A stretch of DNA of 64,000 bases from Mycobacterium sp. 852013-50091_SCH5140682 (GTDB lineage Bacteria > Actinomycetota > Actinomycetes > Mycobacteriales > Mycobacteriaceae), in contig NZ_LZTB01000012.1 of the NCBI RefSeq assembly GCF_001665685.1, positions 1 through 64,000 on the forward strand, given 5' to 3'. Made by a program: the position numbers and the translations under genes. The notes beneath the pieces are model-generated. The model saw only the letters and a list, made by a program, of their open reading frames with translations, was not told where the DNA came from and did no database searches. Of the stretch, positions 39,458 through 51,606 are shown piece after piece; the first letter of the stretch is position 1; every line of letters begins with the position of its first letter.

Positions 39458-41161
39458 GTGGCCGCAACCATCGCGTCGTCCGATCAGCAGACGCCAAACC
39501 GTCTGTCGCCGAACCCTTTTGTCACGTCGTGGCGGATCCTTCCGCATCGCATCCTGCCGGTGGCAGAGCTGATCCTGCTGGAGGTCGTGCTGGTCCTGGC
39601 CGTCGCGGCGTATCTCTGGGCCCCGTGGTGGGTGTGCGCCGCTGTGTGTGCACTGGGAACGTTGTTGATGGTGCGCCGGCACGGTACGGGATTGGTGCAA
39701 ACGGTGATCGCGCGGTGGGAGTATCGCCGCGGCCGCAACCGGCGATCGACCTATGTCGATGTGCCGGACGCCTTCGATCACGCCGGCACCGACGACGTCG
39801 AGTACGGATTCCGGTGGGATGGACGGTCCGTCATCACCGTCATCGGGATCGAGGACGACCCGCAGGACCTGACCGTGCTCGAGCCGGGGGCGACCGTCGC
39901 CGGAGAAATGGTCCGGTTGGACGTCCTGGTGGACTGCCTGCGGCAATTCGACGTAGAACTCGATTCGGTCGACGTGATCAGCCACGGTTCGCGTTCACAG
40001 GGTCACACCCGGGTCGCACATGTCTATGACGCCGTGCTCGGACCGTTGCCCGCGATCGCACACCGCTCGGTGTGGGTGGTCGTTCGGTTCGACCCGACCC
40101 GGTGCCCGCAGGCGGTCGGACTGCGCGGTGGCGGTCAATCCGGGATTCTGCGCACCGCGGCGGTCGCCACCCGCCGCGTCGCGAACCGGCTGACCGAATG
40201 TGGTCTCCGCTCCCGGGTGCTCACGGCGGCCGATATCGGCCAGGTGGTGAACCAACTGTGCGGCGGCGCGAACCTGGCGAATCTGCACGAGGATTGGCAG
40301 TACTGCTCGGACGGCAATTTCCGGATGACCAGCTTCGGGCTGTCCCGGGACATGTTGACGACACAGGCTCTCGGCGAACTCTGGACCGTGCCCAGCTACA
40401 CCACCACGGTGGCCATCTCACTGCGCAACGTCTCGGCCGAGCAGGTTGGCGTCACCGGCACAGTGCGCTTCGATTCGTTCGGGCCGATCGCCCGCACCGG
40501 TATTTCAGCTCTGACCCCACTGCCCGGGCGGCAGTTTCTTGCGCTGATGTCGACCCTGCCGATGCCCCGGCCGGAACGGGAAATCACGGCGTGGAGTTTC
40601 GGCGGGTCGAGCGCCGACTTCACCGGCCTCCACATCCCGGCCGCGGGCTGCGGTCAGGTGATCGGCGCGGACCACACGGGCCGCGCGGTCGCCCTCCCCG
40701 TGTTCGGGCCGCGGATCAGCCGCGTAGAGATCCGCGGTTCATTGCACCTGGCGCAGCAGGTGGTGCTGCGGGCGCTGGCGTTGGGCGCGCGAATCCTGGT
40801 GCGTACCAATCGCTCCGGTAAGTGGCGCGACATGGTGGGCAATGTCGATGACAACCGGTTGCTCTGGGTCACCGATTTCAACCGGGGATCGCTGCAGGCC
40901 GGGGCAGACCGGAACTACACGCTCGCGGTGTTCGACGGTGTCATCGAATCGGGTGTCCGCAGCGGCGTGACCGCGATGGTGGTCGTGCCGCCGACGGAAC
41001 CTGCGACGACGCTGCCTGCTGGCACAGATGTCCTGCTCGAGGAACTGCAGGACATCGACGACCGGGTCGTCGTGCGAACACGCTCGGCCTCGACGGTGGT
41101 GTCGATGGTCGCGACGGCCGACGAGCTCCGGTATATCGGGCGCTCCCTACAGACCCGGTAG
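39458..41161 (+). CDS. eccE: EccE, type VII secretion peripheral membrane component
   Basis: 567 residues from GTG 39458. Two membrane helices lie at about 33-53 and 56-72 (LILLEVVLVLAVAAYLWAPWWVCAAVCALGTLL), followed by a basic stretch and a large soluble domain with DVDVISHG-like and SVWVVVRFDP segments characteristic of EccE. EccE is absent from standard ESX-4 loci, so its presence supports an ESX-1/2/3/5-like type. The start region is divergent from eccB with a 99-base gap likely holding both promoters. The last 15 bases overlap the convergent DUF5336 gene. Confidence 0.9.
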   Translation: MAATIASSDQQTPNRLSPNPFVTSWRILPHRILPVAELILLEVVLVLAVAAYLWAPWWVCAAVCALGTLLMVRRHGTGLVQTVIARWEYRRGRNRRSTYVDVPDAFDHAGTDDVEYGFRWDGRSVITVIGIEDDPQDLTVLEPGATVAGEMVRLDVLVDCLRQFDVELDSVDVISHGSRSQGHTRVAHVYDAVLGPLPAIAHRSVWVVVRFDPTRCPQAVGLRGGGQSGILRTAAVATRRVANRLTECGLRSRVLTAADIGQVVNQLCGGANLANLHEDWQYCSDGNFRMTSFGLSRDMLTTQALGELWTVPSYTTTVAISLRNVSAEQVGVTGTVRFDSFGPIARTGISALTPLPGRQFLALMSTLPMPRPEREITAWSFGGSSADFTGLHIPAAGCGQVIGADHTGRAVALPVFGPRISRVEIRGSLHLAQQVVLRALALGARILVRTNRSGKWRDMVGNVDDNRLLWVTDFNRGSLQAGADRNYTLAVFDGVIESGVRSGVTAMVVVPPTEPATTLPAGTDVLLEELQDIDDRVVVRTRSASTVVSMVATADELRYIGRSLQTR

Positions 41162-42004
41162 CCGTCCTTCGCCACCGCGCGGGTAGTTGCGGCTCGGGTC
41201 CGGCCCGGCACCGCCGCTGCTCTGTCCTCTATCCGGCTGCACGGGCATGGTCTGTCCCCAGCCGCCGGGAGACTCGTGCGACGGGGCCTGCCGCGCAGGT
41301 TGGGCTCCGCTTCCGGCGGGGGAGGCGGGCTGGACGAAGTCCGGGTGGTCGCGATAGCCGGGCGGCGGTCCTTGCTGCGGCGCATGCTGCTGGGGCTGCT
41401 GCGGAGCGTTCTGACCCGTCTGATACCCCTGGCCGTAGGACATGCTCCGAGGCGACGGGCCACCGACGCCGAATCGCGTTGTGACTTCACCGAAGTCGCG
41501 GTGCGCAGGCGGGTGTTGTTCGTGCAGGCCCGGATCCGGATGAGCCGGTTGTTCGGGCAGCGTCTTGGTGGCCCGCATCGCGAGAACCGCAACCACGGTC
41601 TGCGCCAGGGCCAGCACGACGATGACGTAGAGCGCCCAGCCGACCCCGGTCTGCGCCGGCGGATTGAGCAGTCCGACCACCAGGCCCATCGCGACTGTCA
41701 GAAAGCCGAAGGCCGACAGCACTGCCGCGACGATGCGGTAGTGCTGTGCGGGGACCTTGGTGCCGGGGATCGCCAATAAACCGGCAAGCAGCAAGGCCAG
41801 GCCGCCGGCTCCGGCCCACGTGGACACCGGCTGCGCGGCCAGCGCATCGGCACTTCTGCCGGTGTACACCGGACCGGCCTGCATACCGAAACCGATGACG
41901 GCCAACGCGGTGACGCCGAGAACACCCGGCGCCGTCAGGTCACGCGCTACCGGCTGGACGGTTATCGGATCGCCGACACCCATTGGTTGGCCCGGGTACG
42001 CCAT
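41147..42004 (-). CDS. DUF5336 membrane protein with Pro/Gln-rich tail
   Basis: 285 residues. Four membrane helices (residues about 25-45, 62-80, 88-110 and 122-143) are followed by a disordered tail rich in Pro, Gln and Gly. The topology resembles the mycobacterial 34-kDa antigenic-protein family (DUF5336). No function is known. It lies between eccE (convergent, overlapping) and gyrB (same strand downstream). Whether it belongs to the inserted ESX block or to the ancestral gyrB neighbourhood cannot be told from this window. Confidence 0.75.
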   Translation of the reverse strand: MAYPGQPMGVGDPITVQPVARDLTAPGVLGVTALAVIGFGMQAGPVYTGRSADALAAQPVSTWAGAGGLALLLAGLLAIPGTKVPAQHYRIVAAVLSAFGFLTVAMGLVVGLLNPPAQTGVGWALYVIVVLALAQTVVAVLAMRATKTLPEQPAHPDPGLHEQHPPAHRDFGEVTTRFGVGGPSPRSMSYGQGYQTGQNAPQQPQQHAPQQGPPPGYRDHPDFVQPASPAGSGAQPARQAPSHESPGGWGQTMPVQPDRGQSSGGAGPDPSRNYPRGGEGRLPGL

Positions 42005-42089
42005 GGTGGTCCTCCTCGCGGCAGCTGTCCACTGGACTCGAACCTAGCGCACCAGGCTGTGACTCCCGGGAAACTTCGCGGGACGTCCT

Positions 42090-42115
42090 GGTGTCGGCCA
42101 CGGCGGCCCGACACC
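42090..42115. terminator. Possible terminator hairpin after gyrB
   Basis: An 8-base inverted repeat (GGTGTCGG at 42090-42097 and CCGACACC at 42108-42115) with a 10-base loop lies 4 bases past the gyrB stop (minus strand), in the gap before the DUF5336 gene. No T tract is present. Confidence 0.45.
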
Positions 42116-42118
42116 GGG

Positions 42119-44179
<2,061 letters not shown>

Positions 44180-44351
44180 TCAGATCCTCGAACAGTCTAC
44201 CGTCAACCGACGCCAGCACCGATCCTACGGCGATGTTTTCACCTACCTATATGCGCCGTGCGCGGAATTTCACGGCATCAGGTGCGTGGGGACGCCCCCG
44301 GTGGTGGTCTCGCACCGCCTCGGCGCTCTCAGCGGAACGCCCGGGGAGGCC

Positions 44352-44924
44352 TCAGCCATAGGTATCGCGCGGCCCGCGGCCCGGAACACTGCGCGGGCCT
44401 TTGCGCCACGACGGACCCACGGGCCCGACGATCTTGAGCGACTTCACCACACCGTCGCCGACGGCAGCGGCGATCTTGGCCAGCAGCTGGGCCTGCACCA
44501 ACCGCAGCTGCGTGGCCCATGCCGTCGACTCCGCCGACACCGTCAGGACGCCGTCGTTGAGCCCGGTGGGATTGGCATGATCGGCGATCTGGTCGCCGAC
44601 CACCGCACGCCAGCGGCCGAACACGGCACCCTCGGACACTCGCGTCGACCAGCCACGCGACTTGGCGAGATCCTGCGACGCCACCCCGAGCGGCTGGGGG
44701 TCACGGCGGTCCGGGCCCGGCCCCGACCAGCTCCGTCGCGATCTGGCACCACCAGCCACGCGCCGCACGGGCGCCGCGCGGCCACGGCCGACATCCTTGC
44801 CCTGGCTGCGGGCGGCTCCGCGGGCCTCCTCGAGCGTGCGCCGCACCAGATCCATGCCCCGCAGGCCGGCCAGGTGGTCCGGCGGGAACGGGGCGGCGTC
44901 TTGCGGCGTGTCGTCGTCAGTCAC
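44352..44924 (-). CDS. DciA-like DUF721 protein
   Basis: 190 residues from GTG 44924, overlapping the recF stop (GTGA). A basic, disordered middle (about 40-95) is followed by the DUF721 domain ([50 protein letters not shown]), which is the KH-like fold of DciA. DciA proteins assist loading of the replicative helicase DnaB in bacteria that lack DnaC. The position between recF and gyrB is the standard one (Rv0004). Confidence 0.9.
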   Translation of the reverse strand: MTDDDTPQDAAPFPPDHLAGLRGMDLVRRTLEEARGAARSQGKDVGRGRAAPVRRVAGGARSRRSWSGPGPDRRDPQPLGVASQDLAKSRGWSTRVSEGAVFGRWRAVVGDQIADHANPTGLNDGVLTVSAESTAWATQLRLVQAQLLAKIAAAVGDGVVKSLKIVGPVGPSWRKGPRSVPGRGPRDTYG

Positions 44925-46075
44925 TGCTGCACCACCGATATTCGTCCGTTTTCACCATCAATCATCCGGATTTCGACGCGCCGGGCATCCCAATCTTCGG
45001 GGATGTCCTCGCCCACCGCGGCCGTGACGAGCACCTGCTCGGCAGTGGCGGCCACTCCGGCGAGCGCACGCCGCCGCGACACATCGAGCTCGGCGAACAC
45101 GTCGTCGAGCAACAACACCGGCTCCGCACCGTCGGCGCGCAGCAGTTCGTAGGCTCCGAGCCGCAATGCCAACGCCATCGACCACGATTCACCATGGCTG
45201 GCAAAGCCTTTCGCAGGCTGATCGCCGAGCCGCAACTCGAGATCGTCGCGATGCGGACCGACCAGGCACACCCCGCGCTCGAGTTCGGCGTCGCGGCGGC
45301 GGGCCAGCGCGTCGAGTAGCGCGGCCTCGTAGAACTCCACCGATTCCGGGCCGGGCGCGGTCTCGATCGCCTCGACCGAACTGCGGTAGCGGATGGCCGC
45401 GGGCCGCGACGCGGGAGCCAGCAGTTGGTAGGCCTTCTGTACTTCCGGATGCAGTTGCTCGACGAGTTTGACGCGCGCCGCGGTCAACGCCGCACCGTGC
45501 GCAGCCAGGTGACCGTCCCACACCTCGAGGGTGCTCAGCACGCTCGTATCGCCCCGATAGCGTGCTCCCGCAGCGGTTTTCAGCAACGCGGTGCGTTGGC
45601 GCACCACCTTGTCGTAGTCCGCACGCACCCCGGCGATCGCCGGACGACAGGTCGTCGCGAGTTCGTCGAGGTAGCGGCGCCGTTCCCCGGGATCGCCCCG
45701 GACCAGCGCGAGATCCTCCGGGCTGAACAGCACCGCGCGTAACACTCCGAGCACCTCGCGCGGGCTGCGGACCGGGGACCGGTTGAGCCGGGCCTTGTTG
45801 GCCCGGCCCGTGGTGATCTCGAGGTCGACGGCGAGTTCACGCCCCTCGTTGACGACGATGGTCGACACCACGGCACGCTCCGCGCCTGCCCGGATCAGCG
45901 GCGCGTCGGTGGCGACCCTGTGGGATCCGAGCGTCGCCGAATACCACAGGGCTTCAACCAGATTCGTCTTTCCGAAGCCGTTGGGACCGACGAATACGGT
46001 CCGGCCGGGCTCGAGGTCCACGTCGGCGTGCGCCCACGACCGGAAATCGGTCAAGGTCAGGTGGCGGGCGTACAC
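44921..46075 (-). CDS. recF: RecF, recombination/replication repair ATPase
   Basis: 384 residues. SMC-like ATPase head: Walker [10 protein letters not shown] (about residues 30-38), the LDDVFAELD Walker B near the C-terminus and the SHGE signature ([16 protein letters not shown]). The start is GTG 46075, because GGGAGG lies 7 bases before it and only 1 base before the alternative ATG 46081; it also gives the conserved VYARHL N-terminus. RecF loads RecA at gapped DNA with RecO and RecR. It overlaps the dciA gene downstream. Confidence 0.95.
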   Translation of the reverse strand: MYARHLTLTDFRSWAHADVDLEPGRTVFVGPNGFGKTNLVEALWYSATLGSHRVATDAPLIRAGAERAVVSTIVVNEGRELAVDLEITTGRANKARLNRSPVRSPREVLGVLRAVLFSPEDLALVRGDPGERRRYLDELATTCRPAIAGVRADYDKVVRQRTALLKTAAGARYRGDTSVLSTLEVWDGHLAAHGAALTAARVKLVEQLHPEVQKAYQLLAPASRPAAIRYRSSVEAIETAPGPESVEFYEAALLDALARRRDAELERGVCLVGPHRDDLELRLGDQPAKGFASHGESWSMALALRLGAYELLRADGAEPVLLLDDVFAELDVSRRRALAGVAATAEQVLVTAAVGEDIPEDWDARRVEIRMIDGENGRISVVQQ

Positions 46076-46139
46076 GGCCATACCTCCCGTGTCGCTTCGC
46101 CCGCACTCCTGCGCGCTACGTGCGCCCCGTCGGGCAGGA

Positions 46140-47033
46140 TCACCCGGACTCGCTGATCCTCTGCACGGCGTGTCCACCGAACTGGTTACGCAGCGCCGCC
46201 ACCGCTTTCATGGTGGGGGAGTCCTCTTGCCTCGAGGCGAACCGCGCGAACAGCGACGCGGCGATCACCGGCATCGGTACGCGGTGATGGATCGCCTCCT
46301 CGACAGTCCACCGGCCTTCGCCCGAATCCTCTGTGTAGCCGGTGATCTCGTCGAAACCGGGATCTTCCTTGAGCGCCTTGGCCAACAGCTCCTGCAGCCA
46401 CGACCGCACCACCGTGCCGTTGGTCCAGGCCTGGATCACCGCCTGCGGGCTCGTGATGAGGTCCTCGGCCGCCAGCAGCTCGTAACCCTCGGCGTAGGCG
46501 TGCATCAACCCGTACTCGATACCGTTGTGCACCATCTTGGCGTAGTGCCCGGCTCCCACCGGCCCGGCGTGAACGAATCCGTCGGCGAGTTCACCGGCCG
46601 GGCGCAGGGTGTCGAAGATCGGCATGGCCCTGGCGACGTCCTCATCGCTGCCACCGACCATCAGGCCGTAGCCCTCGGTCAGACCCCACACGCCACCGGA
46701 CACCCCGGCGTCGATATAAGCAATACCCTTCTCGCCCAACAGTTTTGCGTGCGGGCCATCCTCGGTGTAGCGGGAGTTGCCGCCGTCGATCACCAGGTCA
46801 CCCGGGCTGAGCACGTCGGCCAGCGACACGATGGTCTGATCGGTGATGGTTCCCGACGGGACCATCACCCAGACCACTCGAGGCGCGGTCAGCTCGGCCG
46901 CCAGGTCCTCCAAAGTGGCCACATCGCTGACCTCGGGGCGAGGATCGTAGCCGATGACCTCGTGACCGCCCTTGCGGAGGCGCTCACGCATGTTGTAGCC
47001 CATCTTGCCCAGGCCGATCAGCCCCAGTTGCAT
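46140..47033 (-). CDS. gnd: 6-phosphogluconate dehydrogenase, short (NAD-type) form
   Basis: 297 residues. The Rossmann motif GLGKMG (7-12) is followed by IDGGNSRY and the catalytic region [19 protein letters not shown], with the Lys and Asn-Glu of the 6PGDH active site. The length of about 300 residues matches the shorter GntZ/YqeC-type enzymes. It oxidatively decarboxylates 6-phosphogluconate to ribulose 5-phosphate. It is inserted between dnaN and recF, an arrangement typical of rapid-growing mycobacteria and absent from the M. tuberculosis origin region. Confidence 0.93.
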   Translation of the reverse strand: MQLGLIGLGKMGYNMRERLRKGGHEVIGYDPRPEVSDVATLEDLAAELTAPRVVWVMVPSGTITDQTIVSLADVLSPGDLVIDGGNSRYTEDGPHAKLLGEKGIAYIDAGVSGGVWGLTEGYGLMVGGSDEDVARAMPIFDTLRPAGELADGFVHAGPVGAGHYAKMVHNGIEYGLMHAYAEGYELLAAEDLITSPQAVIQAWTNGTVVRSWLQELLAKALKEDPGFDEITGYTEDSGEGRWTVEEAIHHRVPMPVIAASLFARFASRQEDSPTMKAVAALRNQFGGHAVQRISESG

Positions 47034-47058
47034 GTGGGTTCCTCTTTCGCCGGGCCGG

Positions 47059-48249
47059 TCAGCCAGGAAGGCGCACCGGCATCAACAAGTACACGTAATC
47101 GGTGTGTGCGGCCGGGAACGGCCCACCTCCACCGGTCCCATCATCGTCGCCCGCCGGCCGCAACACTGCGGGACGGCTGGGTGTCGTGAAGCCGAATGTC
47201 ACACGTTCGGAGCGCAACGAGCCCAGCCCGTCGGTCAGATACGTCGGGTTGAACGCGATGGTGAGCGGCTCACCCGCGAACGAGACCGGCAGATCTTCCT
47301 CGGCCCGACCGACATCGTCGGCACCGGCCGACAGCCGCAGCGCGTCTTCGGAGAATTCCATGCGGATCTGAGCGCCGCGGTCGGCGACCAGCGCGACACG
47401 CTTGATGGCTTCAGTCAGCTCGGCGACGCCGATGGTGGCCACCGCGGTGTGTTCGGTGGGCAACAGCTGGCGGAACTTGGGGAATTCCGCGTCCAGCAGG
47501 CGGGTGGTGCTGCGCTTGCCGTTGCTGCGGATACCCAGCAGACCGTCCTTGCCGACCGACGGCCCCGACCCGAGTGACAGGTGTACCTCGGTGCCGTCGG
47601 TGCCGGCTTTGGCGGCCTCGGCCAGCGTCTTCGCCGGCACCAGCACCGCAGCCTCGATGTCGGCCGCGGTAGCCACCCAGGTGAGCTCACGAACTGCCAA
47701 CCGGAACCGATCGGTGGCGGCCAAAACGACTGATTCGCCGGAGATTTCGACGCGGATACCGGTCAGCATCGGCAGTGTGTCATCCCGGCCTGCCGCCACC
47801 GCGACCTGGCCGATGGCCTCGGCGAACAGATCGGCGGCCACCACGCCGGTCTCGTCCGGCAGGGCGGGCAGAGCCGGGTAATCCTCCACTGCGAGCGTGG
47901 GCAGCGAGAACCGGGCACTTCCGCAGGTCAGCGCGACGCGGGTGCCTTCCACGCTGATGTCCACCGGCTTGCCCGGCAGTGCCTTGGTGATGTCCGAGAG
48001 CAGCCGACCGGACACCAAAACGCTTCCAGGAGAAGCGATTTCAGCTGCAACCCGCACCTCTGCGGAGACTTCGTAGTCGAAGCCGGAGATGGTCAGCCCG
48101 TCATCGGTGCCCGTGAGAAGCACACCGGCGAGCACCGGGATGGTGGGCCGGCTCGGCAGGTTACGGGCCACCCAGGCCACCGCATCCGCGAAGTCCTCGC
48201 GTACCACGCGAAACTTCAGGTCGGTCAGCCCAGCCGTCGTCGTCGACAC
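47059..48249 (-). CDS. dnaN: DNA polymerase III beta sliding clamp
   Basis: 396 residues from GTG 48249. The three-fold repeated clamp domain structure is recognisable ([33 protein letters not shown] at the start; [63 protein letters not shown] at the end). Size is slightly below the 402 residues of M. tuberculosis DnaN. It encircles DNA and tethers the replicative polymerase. It is transcribed away from oriC, followed by gnd and recF. Confidence 0.97.
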   Translation of the reverse strand: MSTTTAGLTDLKFRVVREDFADAVAWVARNLPSRPTIPVLAGVLLTGTDDGLTISGFDYEVSAEVRVAAEIASPGSVLVSGRLLSDITKALPGKPVDISVEGTRVALTCGSARFSLPTLAVEDYPALPALPDETGVVAADLFAEAIGQVAVAAGRDDTLPMLTGIRVEISGESVVLAATDRFRLAVRELTWVATAADIEAAVLVPAKTLAEAAKAGTDGTEVHLSLGSGPSVGKDGLLGIRSNGKRSTTRLLDAEFPKFRQLLPTEHTAVATIGVAELTEAIKRVALVADRGAQIRMEFSEDALRLSAGADDVGRAEEDLPVSFAGEPLTIAFNPTYLTDGLGSLRSERVTFGFTTPSRPAVLRPAGDDDGTGGGGPFPAAHTDYVYLLMPVRLPG

Positions 48250-48851
48250 GTCTTATGCGCCCCTTCGAATAATCCCCACAATGAGCTCTAACCAGCGGTT
48301 TCTCATCGATGCTGCGCAGCATCATGCCACGCGAACACGCTGGAGAAACCGTCGTCGAAGAACCACCGTAGAGCTTTCCGCATGAACTTGAAAGCTAATC
48401 GATCGGGGTGACCTCGAAGGACGCCGGGCATGCGAGGCGAGGCTCGAGCCGAGATGTCCCCAACAGGCTTCTTCTAAGAAGAATTATGAGTAGATATTTG
48501 AGTAACAGTAATAGGGACTGTGGAATCTGGGGATGAAGCGGTGTAAGCCCAGTACCGCCGGTGTGTCGCGGTGTGAGTCGGCTGTGGACACCCGGGTTCG
48601 GTGTTCCGGGCCGCTGTGGAGAACTCGAGCCGTGTGGATTGTTCCACTGATAATCCTGTGATTTGCCCGCAGGTTGTGCACAGCGCTGTCCACAGGGATT
48701 TTGGGCGTGCGAGTGTGACCGCTGACGCAAGCTGTGACAAAAGTTGTTGTTCGGATCGGTCGCATCCTGAGCATGCGTGACCACGATGTGAGACAGAACT
48801 TGAGCCCACAAAGACACCGCGGGTGTCGGGGGTGGGTTGGGCAGCGGGGCG
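48250..48851. other. Chromosomal replication origin (oriC), dnaA-dnaN intergenic region
   Basis: 602 bases without a gene between dnaA and dnaN, the position of mycobacterial oriC. DnaA-box-like nonamers (consensus TTRTCCACA or its complement) are visible at 48583-48591, 48615-48623, 48633-48641, 48674-48682 (TTGTGCACA) and 48686-48694 (CTGTCCACA), all imperfect. An AT-rich stretch at about 48470-48517 (containing GAATTATGAG and TAGATATTTGAGTAACAGTAA) near dnaN is the likely unwinding element. Origin function is inferred from synteny and these motifs. Confidence 0.92.
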
Positions 48852-50306
48852 TCAGCGCTTGGCGCGCTGGCGGATCCGCGTGGTGAGTTCCTTCACGTGG
48901 TCGAAAACCTCGCGTCGCTCGGCCATCTCGCCGCGGATCTTCTTCTCGGCGTACATCACCGTCGTGTGATCGCGCCCGAAGGCCTGCCCGATCTTGGGCA
49001 GGGAGAGGTCCGTGAGTTCACGGCACAGGTACATGGCGATCTGTCGGGACTGCGCCAGCGCCCGGGTCTTGCCGGGCCCGCGCAGCTCCTCCACGGTGGT
49101 CTCGAAGTACTCCGCCGTGGCCGCCATGATGGCCGCTGTGCTGATCTGCATGGTGGTGGCATCGGCGATGAGGTCGCGAAGCACCACCTCGGCCAGTGAC
49201 TTGTCGATACGCGTCTTGTTCAGCGAGGCGAACGCCGTCACGCGGATCAGGGCACCCTCGAGCTCGCGGATGTTGCGTTCGATGCTGCTGGCGATGAGTT
49301 CGAGAACATCGCCGGGCACGTCGAGCCGGTCCATCTGAGCTTTCTTGCGCAGAATCGCGATTCGGGTTTCCAGCTCGGGGGGCTGCACGTCGGTGATCAG
49401 GCCCCACTCGAAGCGGGTGCGCAGCCGGTCCTCGAGCGTGGCCAGCTGTTTGGGTGGCCGGTCCGAGGAGATGACGATCTGCTTGTTCGCGTTGTGCAGC
49501 GTGTTGAAGGTATGGAAGAACTCTTCCTGGATACCTTCCTTGCCCTCGATGAACTGAATGTCGTCGACGAGCAGGATGTCGATGTCGCGGTAGCTGCGCT
49601 TGAACGACGCCTTGCGGTCGTCGCGCAGCGAGTTGATGAAGTCGTTGGTGAATTCCTCGGTGGAGACGTACTTCACCCGCATGCCGGGGAAGAGACGCTG
49701 GGCATAGTTGCCCGCCGCGTGCAGCAGATGGGTCTTGCCAAGCCCGGACTCACCCCAGATGAACAACGGGTTGTACGCCCGCGCGGGAGCCTCGGCGATG
49801 GCGAGGGTCGCGGCATGGGCGAACCGGTTGGACGCCCCGATGACGAACGTGTCGAACGTGTAGCGCCGGTTCAGGTTGACCGCATTGGCGTCGGGCGTGG
49901 CCGCGCTCGGCTGCGGATTGCTGAAGTAGGTGGGCCAGCTTTCCTCGACGTTGACGCGGGCCGCGCGGTCGTCGTCCACCTCGTCGATGTCCGGCGGCGC
50001 GGGCTCGAGGTGGCTGTCGGAAATGTCGGTCTCGTCCGAGGGGCTCGGTGTTGCGATGCGGACGCCGAGCTCGACGCGTTGGCCGAGTCGCCGGCTGAGC
50101 GCCGAAACGATGGGTTCCCGCAGGTGACGCTCGATTTCGTTCTGGACGAACGGCGTGGGCACCGACAGCAGAGCAAACCCCTCAGTGATGACCAACGGCT
50201 GTACGAGCTTCAGCCAGGCTCTTTGCTGAGGGGTGGTGTCGCCATTGAGTTCGGCGACGACGTCGTTCCAGATGGAGACGAAGGGTGGGTCGGGGTCAGC
50301 GGTCAT
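48852..50306 (-). CDS. dnaA: DnaA, chromosomal replication initiator
   Basis: 484 residues from ATG 50306. Domain I is N-terminal ([22 protein letters not shown]). The AAA+ domain has Walker [10 protein letters not shown] and Walker [14 protein letters not shown], and sensor I follows ([10 protein letters not shown]). The C-terminal domain IV carries the DNA-contacting signature [18 protein letters not shown]. Domain II is a short acidic linker ([20 protein letters not shown]). It unwinds oriC at the adjacent intergenic region and is transcribed towards dnaN as in other mycobacteria. DnaA boxes upstream suggest autoregulation. Confidence 0.98.
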   Translation of the reverse strand: MTADPDPPFVSIWNDVVAELNGDTTPQQRAWLKLVQPLVITEGFALLSVPTPFVQNEIERHLREPIVSALSRRLGQRVELGVRIATPSPSDETDISDSHLEPAPPDIDEVDDDRAARVNVEESWPTYFSNPQPSAATPDANAVNLNRRYTFDTFVIGASNRFAHAATLAIAEAPARAYNPLFIWGESGLGKTHLLHAAGNYAQRLFPGMRVKYVSTEEFTNDFINSLRDDRKASFKRSYRDIDILLVDDIQFIEGKEGIQEEFFHTFNTLHNANKQIVISSDRPPKQLATLEDRLRTRFEWGLITDVQPPELETRIAILRKKAQMDRLDVPGDVLELIASSIERNIRELEGALIRVTAFASLNKTRIDKSLAEVVLRDLIADATTMQISTAAIMAATAEYFETTVEELRGPGKTRALAQSRQIAMYLCRELTDLSLPKIGQAFGRDHTTVMYAEKKIRGEMAERREVFDHVKELTTRIRQRAKR

Positions 50307-50806
50307 CGACGGTTACCCCCTTTACTGTCCTGGAGGTCCAGCCACGGACGACCAAAAGAACGAAGACGAACTGTCCACATATTTATCCACAGGTTGTGGA
50401 AAAAGGACAGTCGTCGTCGTTTCTGTTGACTTGTGCGGAGGATGTCGCAGCCGTGGCTCACCTAGTGGCAGCTGGTTGACGTCCTCGGTTCCTGTCTGGC
50501 GCCTGTCCCGGTGCGGGGCGGCTACGAACGGTATTGGCAGAAGCTAACAGTTTTCGCTCGACGTGCCAACCGTTCTGCAACATTGGGGCCGGCCGCTGAT
50601 CGCAGGTTTGACCCAGCGAAAACTCGTCAGTACCCTCGAGCAGTCGCCCGCACGTGGCGATACGGCTGCGATCCTGGTCCGCCCGGAGTCTGCGCCGGTA
50701 AGTAGAACACGACGCACCACAAGCTTATTAGGGGCAGTCGCGTCCTCTCCGACACACTTCGGGTCGGCGAGTCGCGGATGCCACATAGAAACAAGGAGAT
50801 ATTGCC
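50307..50806. promoter_or_regulatory. dnaA/rpmH divergent control region with DnaA boxes
   Basis: 500 bases between the divergent dnaA and rpmH genes. Three DnaA-box-like sites cluster at 50371-50379 (CTGTCCACA), 50383-50391 (TTATCCACA, a perfect box) and 50394-50402 (TTGTGGAAA, reverse), 65-95 bases before dnaA. The rest, up to rpmH, shows no convincing gene; it must hold the dnaA and rpmH promoters. Confidence 0.7.
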
Positions 50807-50950
50807 GTGGCCAAGGGCAAGCGGACCTTCCAGCCGAACAACCGTCGCCGCGCGCGGGTTCATGGGTTCCGGCTGCGTATGCGGACCCGTGCCGGTCGCG
50901 CCATCGTCTCCAGCCGCCGTGGCAAGGGCCGTCGCTCGCTCACTGCGTGA
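50807..50950 (+). CDS. rpmH: Ribosomal protein bL34
   Basis: 47 residues from GTG 50807 behind AAGGAG (50793-50798). It is very basic ([20 protein letters not shown] then [27 protein letters not shown]), the classical bL34 sequence. It is the first gene of the rpmH-rnpA-yidD-yidC-khpB operon and is too short to show well in standard ORF searches. Confidence 0.98.
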   Translation: MAKGKRTFQPNNRRRARVHGFRLRMRTRAGRAIVSSRRGKGRRSLTA

Positions 50951-50971
50951 TTCGACGCAGGATCTAGCGCG

Positions 50972-51325
50972 GTGCTTCCGGCTCAGAACCGGATGAGGCG
51001 GTCCGCGGAATTCAGTGTCACCGTCAGCCGTGGCGTGCGCGCAGTACAACCCGATGTGGTCGTGCACGCGTTGCGCGACGAGCTGGACCCCAGTGGGCCA
51101 CGTGTCGGTTTGGTGGTCTCCAAGTCCGTCGGTAACGCCGTAGAACGTCATCGGGTGGCGCGCCGTCTGCGGCACGCCGCCCGTACCGTGCTGCCCCGCC
51201 TCGAGCCCACGGACCGTGTGGTGATCCGAGCTCGGCCGAGTTGCCGGGATGCGCTCTCGTCACGATTGGAACGGCAACTCACTGCTGCGCTGGAGCGGGT
51301 GGCGCGGCACGGAACTGCTTCATGA
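50972..51325 (+). CDS. rnpA: RNase P protein component
   Basis: 117 residues from GTG 50972. The RnpA signature is present: N-terminal [12 protein letters not shown], and the central RNR-type motif [23 protein letters not shown], which binds the P RNA. It is the protein partner of the tRNA 5'-processing ribozyme. Its stop overlaps the yidD start region (ATGATG). Confidence 0.95.
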   Translation: MLPAQNRMRRSAEFSVTVSRGVRAVQPDVVVHALRDELDPSGPRVGLVVSKSVGNAVERHRVARRLRHAARTVLPRLEPTDRVVIRARPSCRDALSSRLERQLTAALERVARHGTAS

Positions 51326-51606
51326 TGCGGCGGGCAGGGGCGGGTGCGGCCCGCGCAGTGATCTTCTTGATCCAGCTGTATCGGCACATGATCTCCCCAT
51401 TGCGTCTGCCCACGTGTCGATTCACTCCGACGTGCAGTCAGTACGCCGTTGACGCGCTCACCGAGTACGGCCTCTTCTACGGTGGCTGGCTGGCCACGGT
51501 TCGGCTGCTGAAGTGCGGCCCGTGGCATCGGGGAGGATGGGATCCGATACCTGAGCGCCGCAACGCTGATGCCGTCGGAGATGGCAGAAACGAGTCCTAT
51601 GTTTAA
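51322..51606 (+). CDS. yidD: YidD membrane protein insertion efficiency factor
   Basis: 94 residues from ATG 51322, overlapping the rnpA stop; an ATG at 51325 is equally possible. An amphipathic N-terminal helix is followed by the family core [27 protein letters not shown] and [14 protein letters not shown] with its conserved cysteines. YidD aids YidC-dependent insertion of inner-membrane proteins. The 3' end overlaps yidC by 8 bases. Confidence 0.92.
   Translation: MMRRAGAGAARAVIFLIQLYRHMISPLRLPTCRFTPTCSQYAVDALTEYGLFYGGWLATVRLLKCGPWHRGGWDPIPERRNADAVGDGRNESYV

Noticed and set aside
15506..42118. Insertion-sequence or integrase genes that could explain the ESX block
   Set aside because: No transposase, integrase, terminal inverted repeats or tRNA-type attachment duplication was seen at either edge.
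46079..46081. ATG 46081 as start of recF
   Set aside because: It is one base from GGGAGG, too close; GTG 46075 has proper spacing and gives the conserved N-terminus.
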